Assembly: GCA_016858145.1 (NCBI GenBank)
Contig: JAEHOE010000243.1
Location: forward strand, 1 to 64,000
Origin: Edaphochlamys debaryana
Lineage: Eukaryota > Chlorophyta > Chlorophyceae > Chlamydomonadales
Direction: 5' to 3'
DNA: 64,000 bases
Positions 44,910-57,469 of this stretch are shown in pieces (the first letter of the stretch is position 1; each line of letters starts with the position of its first letter). Under the pieces are notes generated by a model that searched no databases, was not told the DNA's origin, and saw nothing but the letters and a program-made list of their open reading frames with translations. Position numbers and translations under genes: made by a program.

Positions 44910-46956
44910 TGAAACGTAGGAGGCGGCCGGGGCGAGGTCGCGAGACTGGGCGAGTCGCAGAGGCGCAATAGGAAGGGGAAACAAGCGTGTGAGCGACCAT
45001 CATCATCTATGACCAGGTGTTGAAAAGCCCGACTGATGTGGAAGGCCCAGGTTGCGCACCGACATCGCGGTCGTGGTGGGCGTGCGGCCGAGCCCTCCCT
45101 GGACTCGGCCCCCGCCCAGGCCAGCAAGACAAGTAAGTGTCCTCGCCATGCACGCGCGCTCCCGTGGCATGGACCTCATACCAGCGACGATCGGTGCACG
45201 GCGCCTAACCCCGCACGCAAACGGGAAGGGGTGCAAGACAGGGACCCCGAGGCGACGACCCGAACGCACCACCAGGCCGCCAGAAGCCAGACCACCCCTC
45301 AAGTCCGCAATGCGCAACAGCGCCCCTGCACCCGGCCCGAGGTTCCCCTCTGCCAGGGCAGCAGGAGAACGGCAGCAGGCCGCAGCCGCGCCTACCCCCA
45401 CCTTGCCCCCGTCGCCCTGATGACAAACATGCGTGTAGAACAACATCAACGTGTTCCGCAAACTACGCAGCCATGGGTACGCCAGGCCAGAGGGCCGCTA
45501 ACCGCCCAGTCCTCGGTGTTTACAATGAAGGACCCCCCTGGGGTCACAGCGCTGAACGCTGGGGCCAAGCGACCCACCACACGGGCTCACGGGCTCACCG
45601 CCCAGCATTCCTCACGCAATGCCACGGCGAAGCCCTTGCAGGCAGCCTCCGCCATCCCAGAGAGCGACACAAGGGGAAGCCCGGCAGCATAGAGGCGTCT
45701 AGAGACGCCGTGCACAGCAGCACACGGCCAGTACAATGCTGCAACGCCACGCCACGGCGACAGAACCCTGCAGACGCGGGCCCTGAGCTCTCGCTCCACT
45801 CGAGGCCACAACTGAGCGAGCGCACAACCCGGCAGCAACGCAAGACCCCTCCGCTCCAAGATCCCCGTGCTGTACACACCTCCCCCGCATGCCGTGGCGC
45901 CCCGGACGCCTGCACAAGCTGCCGTGCACCACGGCGCGGCCAGGCTGCCACCCGCAGTCTTCAGCAACCCCGTGCACGGCCTACCCTCTCCCCCCAGTGG
46001 CTGTGCACCACCAGGCACCAGCTTGTCCGCCCTTGATAGCAGCGGCGCCAAGCACGCCCTCAACGGACCTTGTCGCACAGTCTCGTCAAGGCCAGACGGC
46101 CAAGCCGCCTCTGCTCCTCCAAGCTGCGGGGGGGAACGCCCGCGCTACGTACCGCTCACGCCGCATACCTGCAGGTAAGGCCCAGCGAACCCTGCAGCTG
46201 GGCGCAGGAGGGCAAACACTTCAGCCCGTGAGCTGGGTGTGCGTCCAGAGCCGGCCGTGGGACCAGAGCACGAGCTGAGCCCCCTCACGGGCCGCGGCCG
46301 CTGCAGCGTGTGGCTCCGCCACAGGCCACAGCCGCGCGCGTCCGACGAGTACAGCCCGCCGCGGAGCGCCAGACCCCACTCATCAGCAGCTGCGCTTGCT
46401 CCTGCCCCTTGTTGTTGTTGTTGTTACACGGTCAAGGGCATCAGGCGTGAACTCCCATACGGGCCGTGGGCCCTTGACACCGAATCACCTGGACCAAACC
46501 CCCAAGCTGCTGAAAGCTTGCTGCTGCGACGCGTCGCCCAGAAAGCGCAAGGTGCAAGGCCCGGGGGCGGGCTGTGGGGGCTTGCCCCCAACTCAATGAT
46601 GGCCCTCGTCGGACCCCCAGAAGCGCGGTCTCTTGCCAGACCTTGTGCAAGCCCTTCACCGCGGGTCACAACACCTTCCGGACTGCTGCTGGCGGCAGCC
46701 GCGCGTGGCGCTCCGTGCTCCCGCGCGAACGTCGATCGACCAAGGCCGCTTGGCACGCGCGAGCGCCCTTGTCGAGCAGCAGAGTAGTAGCCAGATGAAT
46801 CAGCTATTATGTAGAGCAAGCGACCAGACGTCGCGTGTAAGTCGTTGCGATGGCGCGAAGCCTCCGCTTCTTTATTGCGCCGTCACAGCGAGCGCTTTGC
46901 TTGAGGCCTACTACGTTCTACTTAAAGCCCGATACCCGTAGGTGCATCTACCAAAC
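44910..46956 (+). repeat. Satellite monomer 14, with retroposed insert
   Basis: 2047 bp, third of the identical block. It differs from 13 by GAGCGCCC instead of GAGCACCC near 46762. Confidence 0.9.
45510..45596 (-). mobile_element. Retroposed insert, duplicate in monomer 14
   Basis: Same insertion point and target duplication as at 41416. Confidence 0.6.
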
Positions 46957-49005
46957 TGAAACGTAGGAGGCGGCCGGGGCGAGGTCGCGAGACTGGGCGA
47001 GTCGCAGAGGCGCAATAGGAAGGGGAAACAAGCGTGTGAGCGACCATCATCATCTATGACCAGGTGTTGAAAAGCCCGACTGATGTGGAAGGCCCAGGTT
47101 GCGCACCGACATCGCGGTCGTGGTGGGCGTGCGGCCGAGCCCTCCCTGGACTCGGCCCCCGCCCAGGCCAGCAAGACAAGTAAGTGTCCTCGCCATGCAC
47201 GCGCGCTCCCGTGGCATGGACCTCATACCAGCGACGATCGGTGCACGGCGCCTAACCCCGCACGCAAACGGGAAGGGGTGCAAGACAGGGACCCCGAGGC
47301 GACGACCCGAACGCACCACCAGGCCGCCAGAAGCCAGACCACCCCTCAAGTCCGCAATGCGCAACAGCGCCCCTGCACCCGGCCCGAGGTTCCCCTCTGC
47401 CAGGGCAGCAGGAGAACGGCAGCAGGCCGCAGCCGCGCCTACCCCCACCTTGCCCCCGTCGCCCTGATGACAAACATGCGTGTAGAACAACATCAACGTG
47501 TTCCGCAAACTACGCAGCCATGGGTACGCCAGGCCAGAGGGCCGCTAACCGCCCAGTCCTCGGTGTTTACAATGAAGGACCCCCCTGGGGTCACAGCGCT
47601 GAACGCTGGGGCCAAGCGACCCACCACACGGGCTCACGGGCTCACCGCCCAGCATTCCTCACGCAATGCCACGGCGAAGCCCTTGCAGGCAGCCTCCGCC
47701 ATCCCAGAGAGCGACACAAGGGGAAGCCCGGCAGCATAGAGGCGTCTAGAGACGCCGTGCACAGCAGCACACGGCCAGTACAATGCTGCAACGCCACGCC
47801 ACGGCGACAGAACCCTGCAGACGCGGGCCCTGAGCTCTCGCTCCACTCGAGGCCACAACTGAGCGAGCGCACAACCCGGCAGCAACGCAAGACCCCTCCG
47901 CTCCAAGATCCCCGTGCTGTACACACCTCCCCCGCATGCCGTGGCGCCCCGGACGCCTGCACAAGCTGCCGTGCACCACGGCGCGGCCAGGCTGCCACCC
48001 GCAGTCTTCAGCAACCCCGTGCACGGCCTACCCTCTCCCCCCAGTGGCTGTGCACCACCAGGCACCAGCTTGTCCGCCCTTGATAGCAGCGGCGCCAAGC
48101 ACGCCCTCAACGGACCTTGTCGCACAGTCTCGTCAAGGCCAGACGGCCAAGCCGCCTCTGCTCCTCCAAGCTGCGGGGGGGGGACGCCCGCGCTACGTAC
48201 CGCTCACGCCGCATACCTGCAGGTAAGGCCCAGCGAACCCTGCAGCTGGGCGCAGGAGGGCAAACACTTCAGCCCGTGAGCTGGGTGTGCGTCCAGAGCC
48301 GGCCGTGGGACCAGAGCACGAGCTGAGCCCCCTCACGGGCCGCGGCCGCTGCAGCGTGTGGCTCCGCCACAGGCCACAGCCGCGCGCGTCCGACGAGTAC
48401 AGCCCGCCGCGGAGCGCCAGACCCCACTCATCAGCAGCTGCGCTTGCTCCTGCCCCTTGTTGTTGTTGTTGTTACACGGTCAAGGGCATCAGGCCGTGAA
48501 CTCCCATACGGGCCGTGGGCCCTTGACACCGAATCACCTGGACCAAACCCCCAAGCTGCTGAAAGCTTGCTGCTGCGACGCGTCGCCCAGAAAGCGCAAG
48601 GTGCAAGGCCCGGGGGCGGGCTGTGGGGGCTTGCCCCCAACTCAATGATGGCCCTCGTCGGACCCCCAGAAGCGCGGTCTCTTGCCAGACCTTGTGCAAG
48701 CCCTTCACCGCGGGTCACAACACCTTCCGGACTGCTGCTGGCGGCAGCCGCGCGTGGCGCTCCGTGCTCCCGCGCGAACGTCGATCGACCAAGGCCGCTT
48801 GGCACGCGCGAGCGCCCTTGTCGAGCAGCAGAGTAGTAGCCAGATGAATCAGCTATTATGTAGAGCAAGCGACCAGACGTCGCGTGTAAGTCGTTGCGAT
48901 GGCGCGAAGCCTCCGCTTCTTTATTGCGCCGTCACAGCGAGCGCTTTGCTTGAGGCCTACTACGTTCTACTTAAAGCCCGATACCCGTAGGTGCATCTAC
49001 CAAAC
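46957..49005 (+). repeat. Satellite monomer 15, with retroposed insert
   Basis: 2049 bp, last of the block. The poly-G run is longer (ending GACGCCC) and CAGGCCGTG has one extra C. Confidence 0.9.
47557..47643 (-). mobile_element. Retroposed insert, duplicate in monomer 15
   Basis: Same insertion point and target duplication as at 41416. Confidence 0.6.
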
Positions 49006-50940
49006 TGAAACGTAGGAGGCGGCCGGGGCGAGGTCGCGAGACTGGGCGAGTCGCAGAGGCGCAATAGGAAGGGGAAACAAGCGTGTGAGCGACCATCATC
49101 ATCTATGACCAGGTGTTGAAAAGCCCGACTGATGTGGAAGGCCCAGGTTGCGCACCGACATCGCGGTCGTGGTGGGCGTGCGGCCGAGCCCTCCCTGGAC
49201 TCGGCCCCCGCCCAGGCCAGCAAGACAAGTAAGTGTCCTCGCCATGCACGCGCGCTCCCGAGGCATGGACCTCATACCAGCGACGATCAGTGCACGGCGC
49301 CTAACCCCGCACGCAAACGGGAAGGGGTGCAAGACAGGGACCCCGAGGCGACGACCCGAACGCACCACAGCAGGCCGCCAGAAGCCAGACCACCCCTCAA
49401 GTCCGCAATGCGCAACAGCGCCCCTGCACCCGGCCCGAGGTTCCCCTCTGCCAGGGCAGCAGGAGAACGGCAGCAGGCCGCAGCCGCGCCTACCCCCACC
49501 TTGCCCCGTCGCCCTGATGACAAACATGCGTGTAGAACAACATCAACGTGTTCCGCAAACTACGCAACCATGGGTACGCCAGGCCAGAGAGCCGCTAACC
49601 GCCCAGCATTCCTCACGCAATGCCACGGCGAAGCCCTTGCAGGCAGCCTCCGCCATCCCAGAGAGCGACACAAGGGGAAGCCCGGCAGCATAGAGGCGTC
49701 TAGAGACGCCGTGCACAGCAGCACATGGCCAGTACAATGCTGCAACGCCACGCCACGGCGACAGAACCCTGCAGACGCGGGCCCTGAGCTCTCGCTCCAC
49801 TCGAGGCCACAACTGAGCGAGCGCACAACCCGGCAGCAACGCAAGACCCCTCCGCTCCAAGATCCCCGTGCTGTACACACCTCCAACGCATGCCGTGGCG
49901 CCCCGGACGCCTGCACAAGCTGCCGTGCACCACGGCGCGGCCAGGCTGCCACCCGCAGTCTTCAGCAACCCCGTGCACGGCCTACCCTCTCCCCCCAGTG
50001 GCTGTGCACCACCAGGCACCAGCTTGTCCGCCCTTGATAGCAGCGGCGCCAAGCACGCCCTCAACGGACCGTGTCGCACAGTCTCGTCAAGGCCAGACGG
50101 CCAAGCCGCCTCTGCTCCTCCAAGCTGCGGGGGGGGGGCGCCCGCGCTACGTACCGCTCACGCCGCATACCTGCAGGTAAGGCCCAGCGAACCCTGCAGC
50201 TGGGCGCAGGAGGGCAAACACTTCAGCCCGTGAGCTGGGTGTGCGTCCAGAGCCGGCCGTGGGACCAGAGCACGAGCCCCCTCACGGGCCGCGGCCGCTG
50301 CAGCGTGTGGCTCCGCCACAGGCCACAGCCGCGCGCGTCCGACGAGTACAGCCCGCCGCGGAGCGCCAGACCCCACTCATCAGCAGCTGCGCTTGCTCCT
50401 GCCCCTTGTTGTTGTTGTTGTTACACGGTCAAGGGCATCAGCCGTGAACTCCCATACGGGCCGTGGGCCCTTGACACCGAATCACCTGGACCAAACCCCC
50501 ATGAAAGCTTGCTGCTGCGACGCGTCGCCCAGAAAGCGCAAGGTGCAAGGCCCGGGGGCGGGCTGTGGGGGCTTGCCCCCAACTCAATGATGGCCCTCGT
50601 CGGACCCCCAGAAGCGCGGTCTCTTGCCAGACCTTGTGCAAGCCCTTCACCACGGGTCACAACACCTTCCAGACTGCTGCTTGCGGCAGCCGCGCTCCGT
50701 GCTCCCGCGCGAACGTCGATCGACCAAGGCCGCTTGGCACGCGCGAGCACCCTTGTCGAGCAGCAGAGTAGTAGTCAGATGATTCAGCTATGATGTAGAG
50801 CAAGCGACCAGACGTCGCGTGTAAGTCGTTGCGATGGCGCGAAGCCTCCGCTTCTTTATTGCGCCGTCACAGCGAGCGCTTTGCTTGAGGCCTACTACGT
50901 TCTACTTAAAGCCTGATACCCGTAGGTGCATCTACCAAAC
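49006..50940 (+). repeat. Satellite monomer 16
   Basis: 1935 bp without the insert. It starts a sublineage marked by GATCAGTGCACGG and CTCCAACGCATGCC that continues into the inverted block. Small deletions occur at CCCCCATGAAAGC and CCGCGCTCCGTG. Confidence 0.9.
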
Positions 50941-52364
50941 TGAAACGTGGGAGGCGGCCGGGGCGAGGTCGCGAGACTGGGCGAGTCGCAGAGGCGCAAT
51001 AGGAAGGGGAAACAAGCATGTGAGCGACCATCATCATCTATGACCAGGTGTTGAAAAGCCCGACTGATGTGGAAGGCCCAGGTTGCGCACCGACATCGCG
51101 GTCGTGGTGGGCGTGCGGCCGAGCCCTCCCGGGACTCGGCCCCCGCCCAGGCCAGCAAGACAAGTAAGTGTCCTCGCCATGCACGCGCGCTCCCGAGGCA
51201 TGGACCTCATACCAGCGACGATCAGTGCACGGCGCCTAACCCCGCACGCAAACGGGAAGGGGTGCAAGACAGGGACCCCGAGGCGACGACCCGAACGCAC
51301 CAGCAGCAGGCCGCCAGAAGCCAGACCACCCCTCAAGTCCGCAATGCGCAACAGCGCCCCTGCACCCGGCCCGAGGTTCCCCTCTGCCAGGGCAGCAGGA
51401 GAACGGCAGCAGGCCGCAGCCGCGCCTACCCCCACCTTGCCCCCGTCGCCCTGATGACAACCAGGCGTGTAGAACAACATCAACGTGTTCCGCAAACTAC
51501 GCAACCATGGGTACGCCAGGCCAGAGAGCCGCTAACCGCCCAGCATTCCTCACGCAATGCCACGGCGAAGCCCTTGCAGGCAGCCTCCGCCATCCCAGAG
51601 AGCGACACAAGGGGAAGCCCGGCAGCATAGAGGCGTCTAGAGACGCCGTGCACAGCAGCACATGGCCAGTACAATGCTGCAACGCCACGCCACGGCGACA
51701 GAACCCTGCAGACGCGGGCCCTGAGCTCTCGCTCCACTCGAGGCCACAACTGAGCGAGCGCACAACCCGGCAGCAACGCAAGACCCCTCCGCTCCAAGAT
51801 CCCCGTGCTGTACACACCTCCAACGCATGCCGTGGCGCCCCGGACGCCTGCACAAGCTGCCGTGCACCACGGCGCGGCCAGGCTGCCACCCGCAGTCTTC
51901 AGCAACCCCGTGCACGGCCTACCCTCTCCCCCCAGTGGCTGTGCACCACCAGGCACCAGCTTGTCCGCCCTTGATAGCAGCGGCGCCAAGCACGCCCTCA
52001 ACGGACCGTGTCGCACAGTCTCGTCAAGGCCAGACGGCCAAGCCGCCTCTGCTCCTCCAAGCTGCGGGGGGGGGGCGCCCGCGCTACGTACCGCTCACGC
52101 CGCATACCTGCAGGTAAGGCCCAGCGAACCCTGCAGCTGGGCGCAGGAGGGCAAACACTTCAGCCCGTGAGCTGGGTGTGCGTCCAGAGCCGGCCGTGGG
52201 ACCAGAGCACGAGCCCCCTCACGGGCCGTGGCCGCTGCAGCGTGTGGCTCCGCCACAGGCCACAGCCGCGCGCGTCCGACGAGTACGGCCCGCCGCGGAG
52301 CGCCAGACCCCACCCATCAGCAGCTGCGCTTGCTCCTGCCCCTTGTTGTCGTTGTGTTACACGG
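50941..52364 (+). repeat. Partial satellite monomer 17, cut by inversion
   Basis: About 1.42 kb in forward orientation, ending just after a degraded TTG run (TTGTTGTCGTTGTG). It has ACCAGCAGCAGGCC and the GATCAGTG marker. Confidence 0.9.
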
Positions 52365-52366
52365 AC
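52360..52366. other. Inversion breakpoint 1
   Basis: Forward monomer sequence ends at TACACGG and minus-strand monomer begins at CATGCG. Both parents have CACGG at the join, so there are 5 bp of microhomology plus one extra A. Sequence on either side comes from different monomer positions, so this is not a simple palindrome. Confidence 0.8.
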
Positions 52367-53252
52367 ATGCGTTGGAGGTGTGTACAGCACGGGGATCTTG
52401 GAGCGGAGGGGTCTTGCGTTGCTGCCGGGTTGTGCGCTCGCTCAATTGTGGCCTTGAGTGGAGCGAGAGCTCAGGGCCCGCGTCTGCAGGGTTCTGTCGC
52501 CGTGGCGTGGCGTTGCAGCATTGTACTGGCCATGTGCTGCTGTGCACGGCGTCTCTAGACGCCTCTATGCTGCCGGGCTTCCCCTTGTGTCGCTCTCTGG
52601 GATGGCGGAGGCTGCCTGCAAGGGCTTCGCCGTGGCATTGCGTGAGGAATGCTGGGCGGTTAGCGGCTCTCTGGCCTGGCGTACCCATGGTTGCGTAGTT
52701 TGCGGAACACGTTGATGTTGTTCTACACGCATGTTTGTCATCCGGGCGACGGGGGCAAGGTGGGGGTAGGCGCGGCTGCGGCCTGCTGCCGTTCTCCTGC
52801 TGCCCTGGCAGAGGGGAACCTCGGGCCGGGTGCAGGGGCGCTGTTGCGCATTGCGGACTTGAGGGGTGGTCTGGCTTCTGGCGGCCTGGTGGTGCGTTCG
52901 GGTCGTCGCCTCGGGGTCCCTGTCTTGCACCCCTTCCCGTTTGCGTGCGGGATTAGGCGCCGTGCACTGATCGTCGCTGGTATGAGGTCCATGCCTCGGG
53001 AGCGCGCGTGCATGGCGAGGACACTTACTTGTCTTGCTGGCCTGGGCGGGGGACGAGTCCAGGGAGGGCTCGGCCGCACGCCCACCACGACCGCGATGTC
53101 GGTGCGCAAACCTGGGCCTTCCACATCAGTCGGGCTTTTCAACACCTGGTCATAGATGATGATGGTCGCTCACATGCTTGTTTCCCCTTCCTATTGCGCC
53201 TCTGCGACTCGCCCAGTCTCGCGACCTCGCCCCGGCCGCCTCCCACGTTTCA

Positions 53253-55351
53253 GTTTGGTAGATGCACCTACGGGTATCGGGCTTTAAGTAGAACGTAGTA
53301 GGCCTCAAGAAAAGCGCTCGCTGTGACGGCGCAATAAAGAAGCGGAGGCTTCGCGCCATCGCAACGACTTACACGCGACGTCTGGTCGCTTGCTCTACAT
53401 CATAGCTGAATCATCTGGCTACTACTCTGCTGCTCGACAAGGGCGCTCGCGCGTGCCAAGCGGCCTTGGTCGATCGACGTTCGCGCGGGAGCACGGAGCG
53501 CCACGCGCGGCTGCCGCAAGCAGCAGTCCGGAAGGTGTTGTGACCCGTGGTGAAGGGCTTGCACAAGGTCTGGCAAGAGACCGCGCTTCTGGGGGTCCGA
53601 CGAGGGCCATCATTGAGTTGGGGGCAAGCCCCCACAGCCCGCCCCCGGGCCTTGCACCTTGCGCTTTCTGGGCGACGCGTCGCAGCAGCAAGCTTTCAGC
53701 AGCTTGGGGGTTTGGTCCAGGTGATTCGGTGTCAAGGGCCCACGGCCCGTATGGGAGTTCACGGCTGATGCCCTTGACCGTGTAACAACAACAACAACAA
53801 GGGGCAGGAGCAAGCGCAGCTGCTGATGAGTGGGGTCTGGCGCTCCGCGGCGGGCCGTACTCGTCGGACGCGCGCGGCTGTGGCCTGTGGCGGAGCCACA
53901 CGCTGCAGCGGCCGCGGCCCGTGAGGGGGCTCGTGCTCTGGTCCCACGGCCGGCTCTGGACGCACACCCAGCTCACGGGCTGAAGTGTTTGCCCTCCTGC
54001 GCCCAGCTGCAGGGTTCGCTGGGCCTTACCTGCAGGTATGCGGCGTGAGCGGTACGTAGCGCGGGCGTCCCCCCCCCCCGCAGCTTGGAGGAGCAGAGGC
54101 GGCTTGGCCGTCTGGCCTTGACGAGACTGTGCGACACGGTCCGTTGAGGGCGTGCTTGGCGCCGCTGCTATCAAGGGCGGACAAGCTGGTGCCTGGTGGT
54201 GCACAGCCACTGGGGGGAGAGGGTAGGCCGTGCACGGGGTTGCTGAAGACTGCGGGTGGCAGCCTGGCCGCGCCGTGGTGCACGGCAGCTTGTGCAGGCG
54301 TCCGGGGCGCCACGGCATGCGTTGGAGGTGTGTACAGCACGGGGATCTTGGAGCGGAGGGGTCTTGCGTTGCTGCCGGGTTGTGCGCTCGCTCAGTTGTG
54401 GCCTCGAGTGGAGCGAGAGCTCAGGGCCCGCGTCTGCAGGGTTCTGTCGCCGTGGCGTGGCGTTGCAGCATTGTACTGGCCATGTGCTGCTGTGCACGGC
54501 GTCTCTAGACGCCTCTATGCTGCCGGGCTTCCCCTTGTGTCGCTCTCTGGGATGGCGGAGGCTGCCTGCAAGGGCTTCGCCGTGGCATTGCGTGAGGAAT
54601 GCTGGGCGGTTAGCGGCTCTCTGGCCTGGCGTACCCATGGTTGCGTAGTTTGCGGAACACGTTGATGTTGTTCTACACGCATGTTTGTCATCAGGGCGAC
54701 GGGGGCAAGGTGGGGGTAGGCGCGGCTGCGGCCTGCTGCCGTTCTCCTGCTGCCCTGGCAGAGGCGGGACCTGAGTGTGGTCAGTGCAAGTTATGACAGG
54801 GACTTGCGTTCTGGCTTGCAGGGGGCAAGCCCGTGAGGTGGGTCGCTTGGCCCCAGCGTTCAGCGCTGTGACCCCAGGGGGGTCCTTCATTGTAAACACC
54901 GAGGACTGGCAGAGGGGAACCTCGGGCCGGGTGCAGGGGCGCTGTTGCGCATTGCGGACTTGAGGGGTGGTCTGGCTTCTGGCGGCCTGGTGGTGCGTTC
55001 GGGTCGTCGCCTCGGGGTCCCTGTCTTGCACCCCTTCCCGTTTGCGTGCGGGATTAGGCGCCGTGCACCGATCGTCGCTGGTATGAGGTCCATGCCTCGG
55101 GAGCGCGCGTGCATGGCGAGGACACTTACTTGTCTTGCTGGCCTGGGCGGGGGCCGAGTCCCGGAGGGCACGGCCGCACGCCCACCACGACCGCGATGTC
55201 GGTGCGCAACCTGGGCCTTCCACATCAGTCGGGCTTTTCAACACCTGGTCATAGATGATGATGGTCGCTCACACGCTTGTTTCCCCTTCCTCTTGCGCCT
55301 CTGCGACTCGCCCAGTCTCGCGACCTTGCCCCGGCCGCCTCCTACGTTTCA
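53253..55351 (-). repeat. Inverted satellite monomer, 2099 bp, with 142-bp retroposed insert
   Basis: Enlarged by the insert at 54764-54905 and its 9-bp target duplication. Otherwise it is a standard monomer. Confidence 0.9.
54764..54905 (+). mobile_element. Retroposed insert (142 bp) with 9-bp target duplication
   Basis: Flanked by CTGGCAGAG (54755-54763 and 54906-54914). It ends GTAAACACCGAGGA like the 41416 insert but at a different target, so the two are independent insertions of one family. It lacks about 100 bp at its left compared with the copy at 56777. Confidence 0.65.
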
Positions 55352-57469
55352 GTTTGGTAGATGCACCTACGGGTATCGGGCTTTAAGTAGAACGTAGTAG
55401 GCCTCAAGCGAAGCGCTCGCTGTGACGGCGCAATAAAGAAGCGGAGGCTTCGCGCCATCGCAACGACTTACACGCGACGTCTGGTCGCTTGCTCTACATC
55501 ATAGCTGAATCATCTGGCTACTACTCTGCTGCTCGACAAGGGTGCTCGCGCGTGGTGAACCCGTGGTGAAGGGCTTGCACAAGGTCTGGCAAGAGACCGC
55601 GCTTCTGGGGGTCCGACGAGGGCCATCATTGAGTTGGGGGCAAGCCCCCACAGCCCGCCCCCGGGCCTTGCACCTTGCGCTTTCTGGGCGACGCGTCGCA
55701 GCAGCAAGCTTTCAGCAGCTTGGGGGTTTGGTCCAGGTGATTCGGTGTCAAGGGCCCACGGCCCGTATGGGAGTTCACGGCTGATGCCCTTGACCGTGTA
55801 ACAACAACAACAACAAGGGGCAGGAGCAAGCGCAGCTGCTGATGAGTGGGGTCTGGCGCTCCGCGGCGGGCCGTACTCGTCGGACGCGCGCGGCTGTGGC
55901 CTGTGGCGGAGCCACACGCTGCAGCGGCCGCGGCCCGTGAGGGGGCTCGTGCTCTGGTCCCACGGCCGGCTCTGGACGCACACCCAGCTCACGGGCTGAA
56001 GTGTTTGCCCTCCTGCGCCCAGCTGCAGGGTTCGCTGGGCCTTACCTGCAGGTATGCGGCGTGAGCGGTACGTAGCGCGGGCGCCCCCCCCCGCAGCTTG
56101 GAGGAGCAGAGGCGGCTTGGCCGTCTGGCCTTGACGAGACTGTGCGACAAGGTCCGTTGAGGGCGTGCTTGGCGCCGCTGCTATCAAGGGCGGACAAGCT
56201 GGTGCCTGGTGGTGCACAGCCACTGGGGGGAGAGGGTAGGCCGTGCACGGGGTTGCTGAAGACTGCGGGTGGCAGCCTGGCCGCGCCGTGGTGCACGGCA
56301 GCTTGTGCAGGCGTCCGGGGCGCCACGGCATGCGGTGGAGGTGTGTACAGCACGGGGATCTTGGAGCGGAGGGGTCTTGCGTTGCTGCCGGGTTGTGCGC
56401 TCGCTCAGTTGTGGCCTCGAGTGGAGCGAGAGCTCAGGGCCCGCGTCTGCAGGGTTCTGTCGCCGTGGCGTGGCGTTGCAGCATTGTACTGGCCATGTGC
56501 TGCTGTGCACGGCGTCTCTAGACGCCTCTATGCTGCCGGGCTTCCCCTTGTGTCGCTCTCTGGGATGGCGGAGGCTGCCTGCAAGGGCTTCGCCGTGGCA
56601 TTGCGTGAGGAATGCTGGGCGGTTAGCGGCTCTCTGGCCTGGCGTACCCATGGTTGCGTGGTTTGCGGAACACGTTGATGTTGTTCTACACGCCTGGTTG
56701 TCATCAGGGCGACGGGGGCAAGGTGGGGGTAAGCGCGGCTGCGGCCTGCTGCCGTTCTCCTGCTGCCCTGGCAGAGTGTGAGCACATGATGAACGGTAAA
56801 CGGTAACTGGTAGGAGGCGCGGCCGAGGAGGGGCCATCGATACACGCTGAGCATGGTCATTGCGTGCCAAGAACTAAGGTGGGACCTGAGTGTGGTCAGT
56901 GCAAGTTATGACAGGGACTTGCGTTCTGGCTTGCAGGGGGCAAGCCCGTGAGGTGGGTCGCTTGGCCCCAGCGTTCAGCGCTGTGACCCCAGGAGGGTCC
57001 TTCATTGTAAACACCGAGGACTGGCAGAGGGGAACCTCGGGCCGGGTGCAGGGGCGCTGTTGCGCATTGCGGACTTGAGGGGTGGTCTGGCTTCTGGCGG
57101 CCTGGTGGTGCGTTCGGGTCGTCGCCTCTGGGTCCCTGTCTTGCACCCCTTTCCGTTTGCGTGCGGGGTTAGGCGCCGTGCACTGATCGTCGCTGGTATG
57201 AGGTCCATGCCTCGGGAGCGCGCGTGCATGGCGAGGACACTTACTTGTCTTGCTGGCCTGGGCGGGGGCCGAGTCCCGGGAGGGCACGGCCGCACGCCCA
57301 CCACGACCGCGATGTCGGTGCGCAAACCTGGGCCTTCCACATCAGTCGGGCTTTTCAACACCTGGTCATAGATGATGATGGTCGCTCACACGCTTGTTTC
57401 CCCTTCCTCTTGCGCCTCTGCGACTCGCCCAGTCTCGCGACCCTCGCCCCGGCCGCCTCCTACGTTTCA
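55352..57469 (-). repeat. Inverted satellite monomer, 2118 bp, with 244-bp insert and an 84-bp deletion
   Basis: It carries the longer insert at 56777-57020 and a deletion near 55553 (CGCGCGTGGTGAACCCG). The same deletion occurs in the forward monomers ending at 60699 and 62568. Confidence 0.9.
56777..57020 (+). mobile_element. Retroposed insert (244 bp), longest copy
   Basis: Same site and target duplication (CTGGCAGAG at 56768-56776 and 57021-57029) as the 54764 insert, extended at its 5' side by about 100 bp starting TGTGAGCACATG. It is the best query for identifying the parent element. Confidence 0.65.

Larger units (their letters stand above)
29294..52364 (+). repeat. Satellite array, block 2: eleven forward monomers plus a partial one
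   Basis: This continues the array interrupted by the element. Monomer lengths are 1946, 2060, 1808, 1809, 1947, 1952, 2047, 2047, 2047, 2049 and 1935 bp, then a 1.42-kb partial ending at an inversion. Length variants cluster in neighbouring monomers, showing local duplication. No genes are recognised. Confidence 0.95.
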
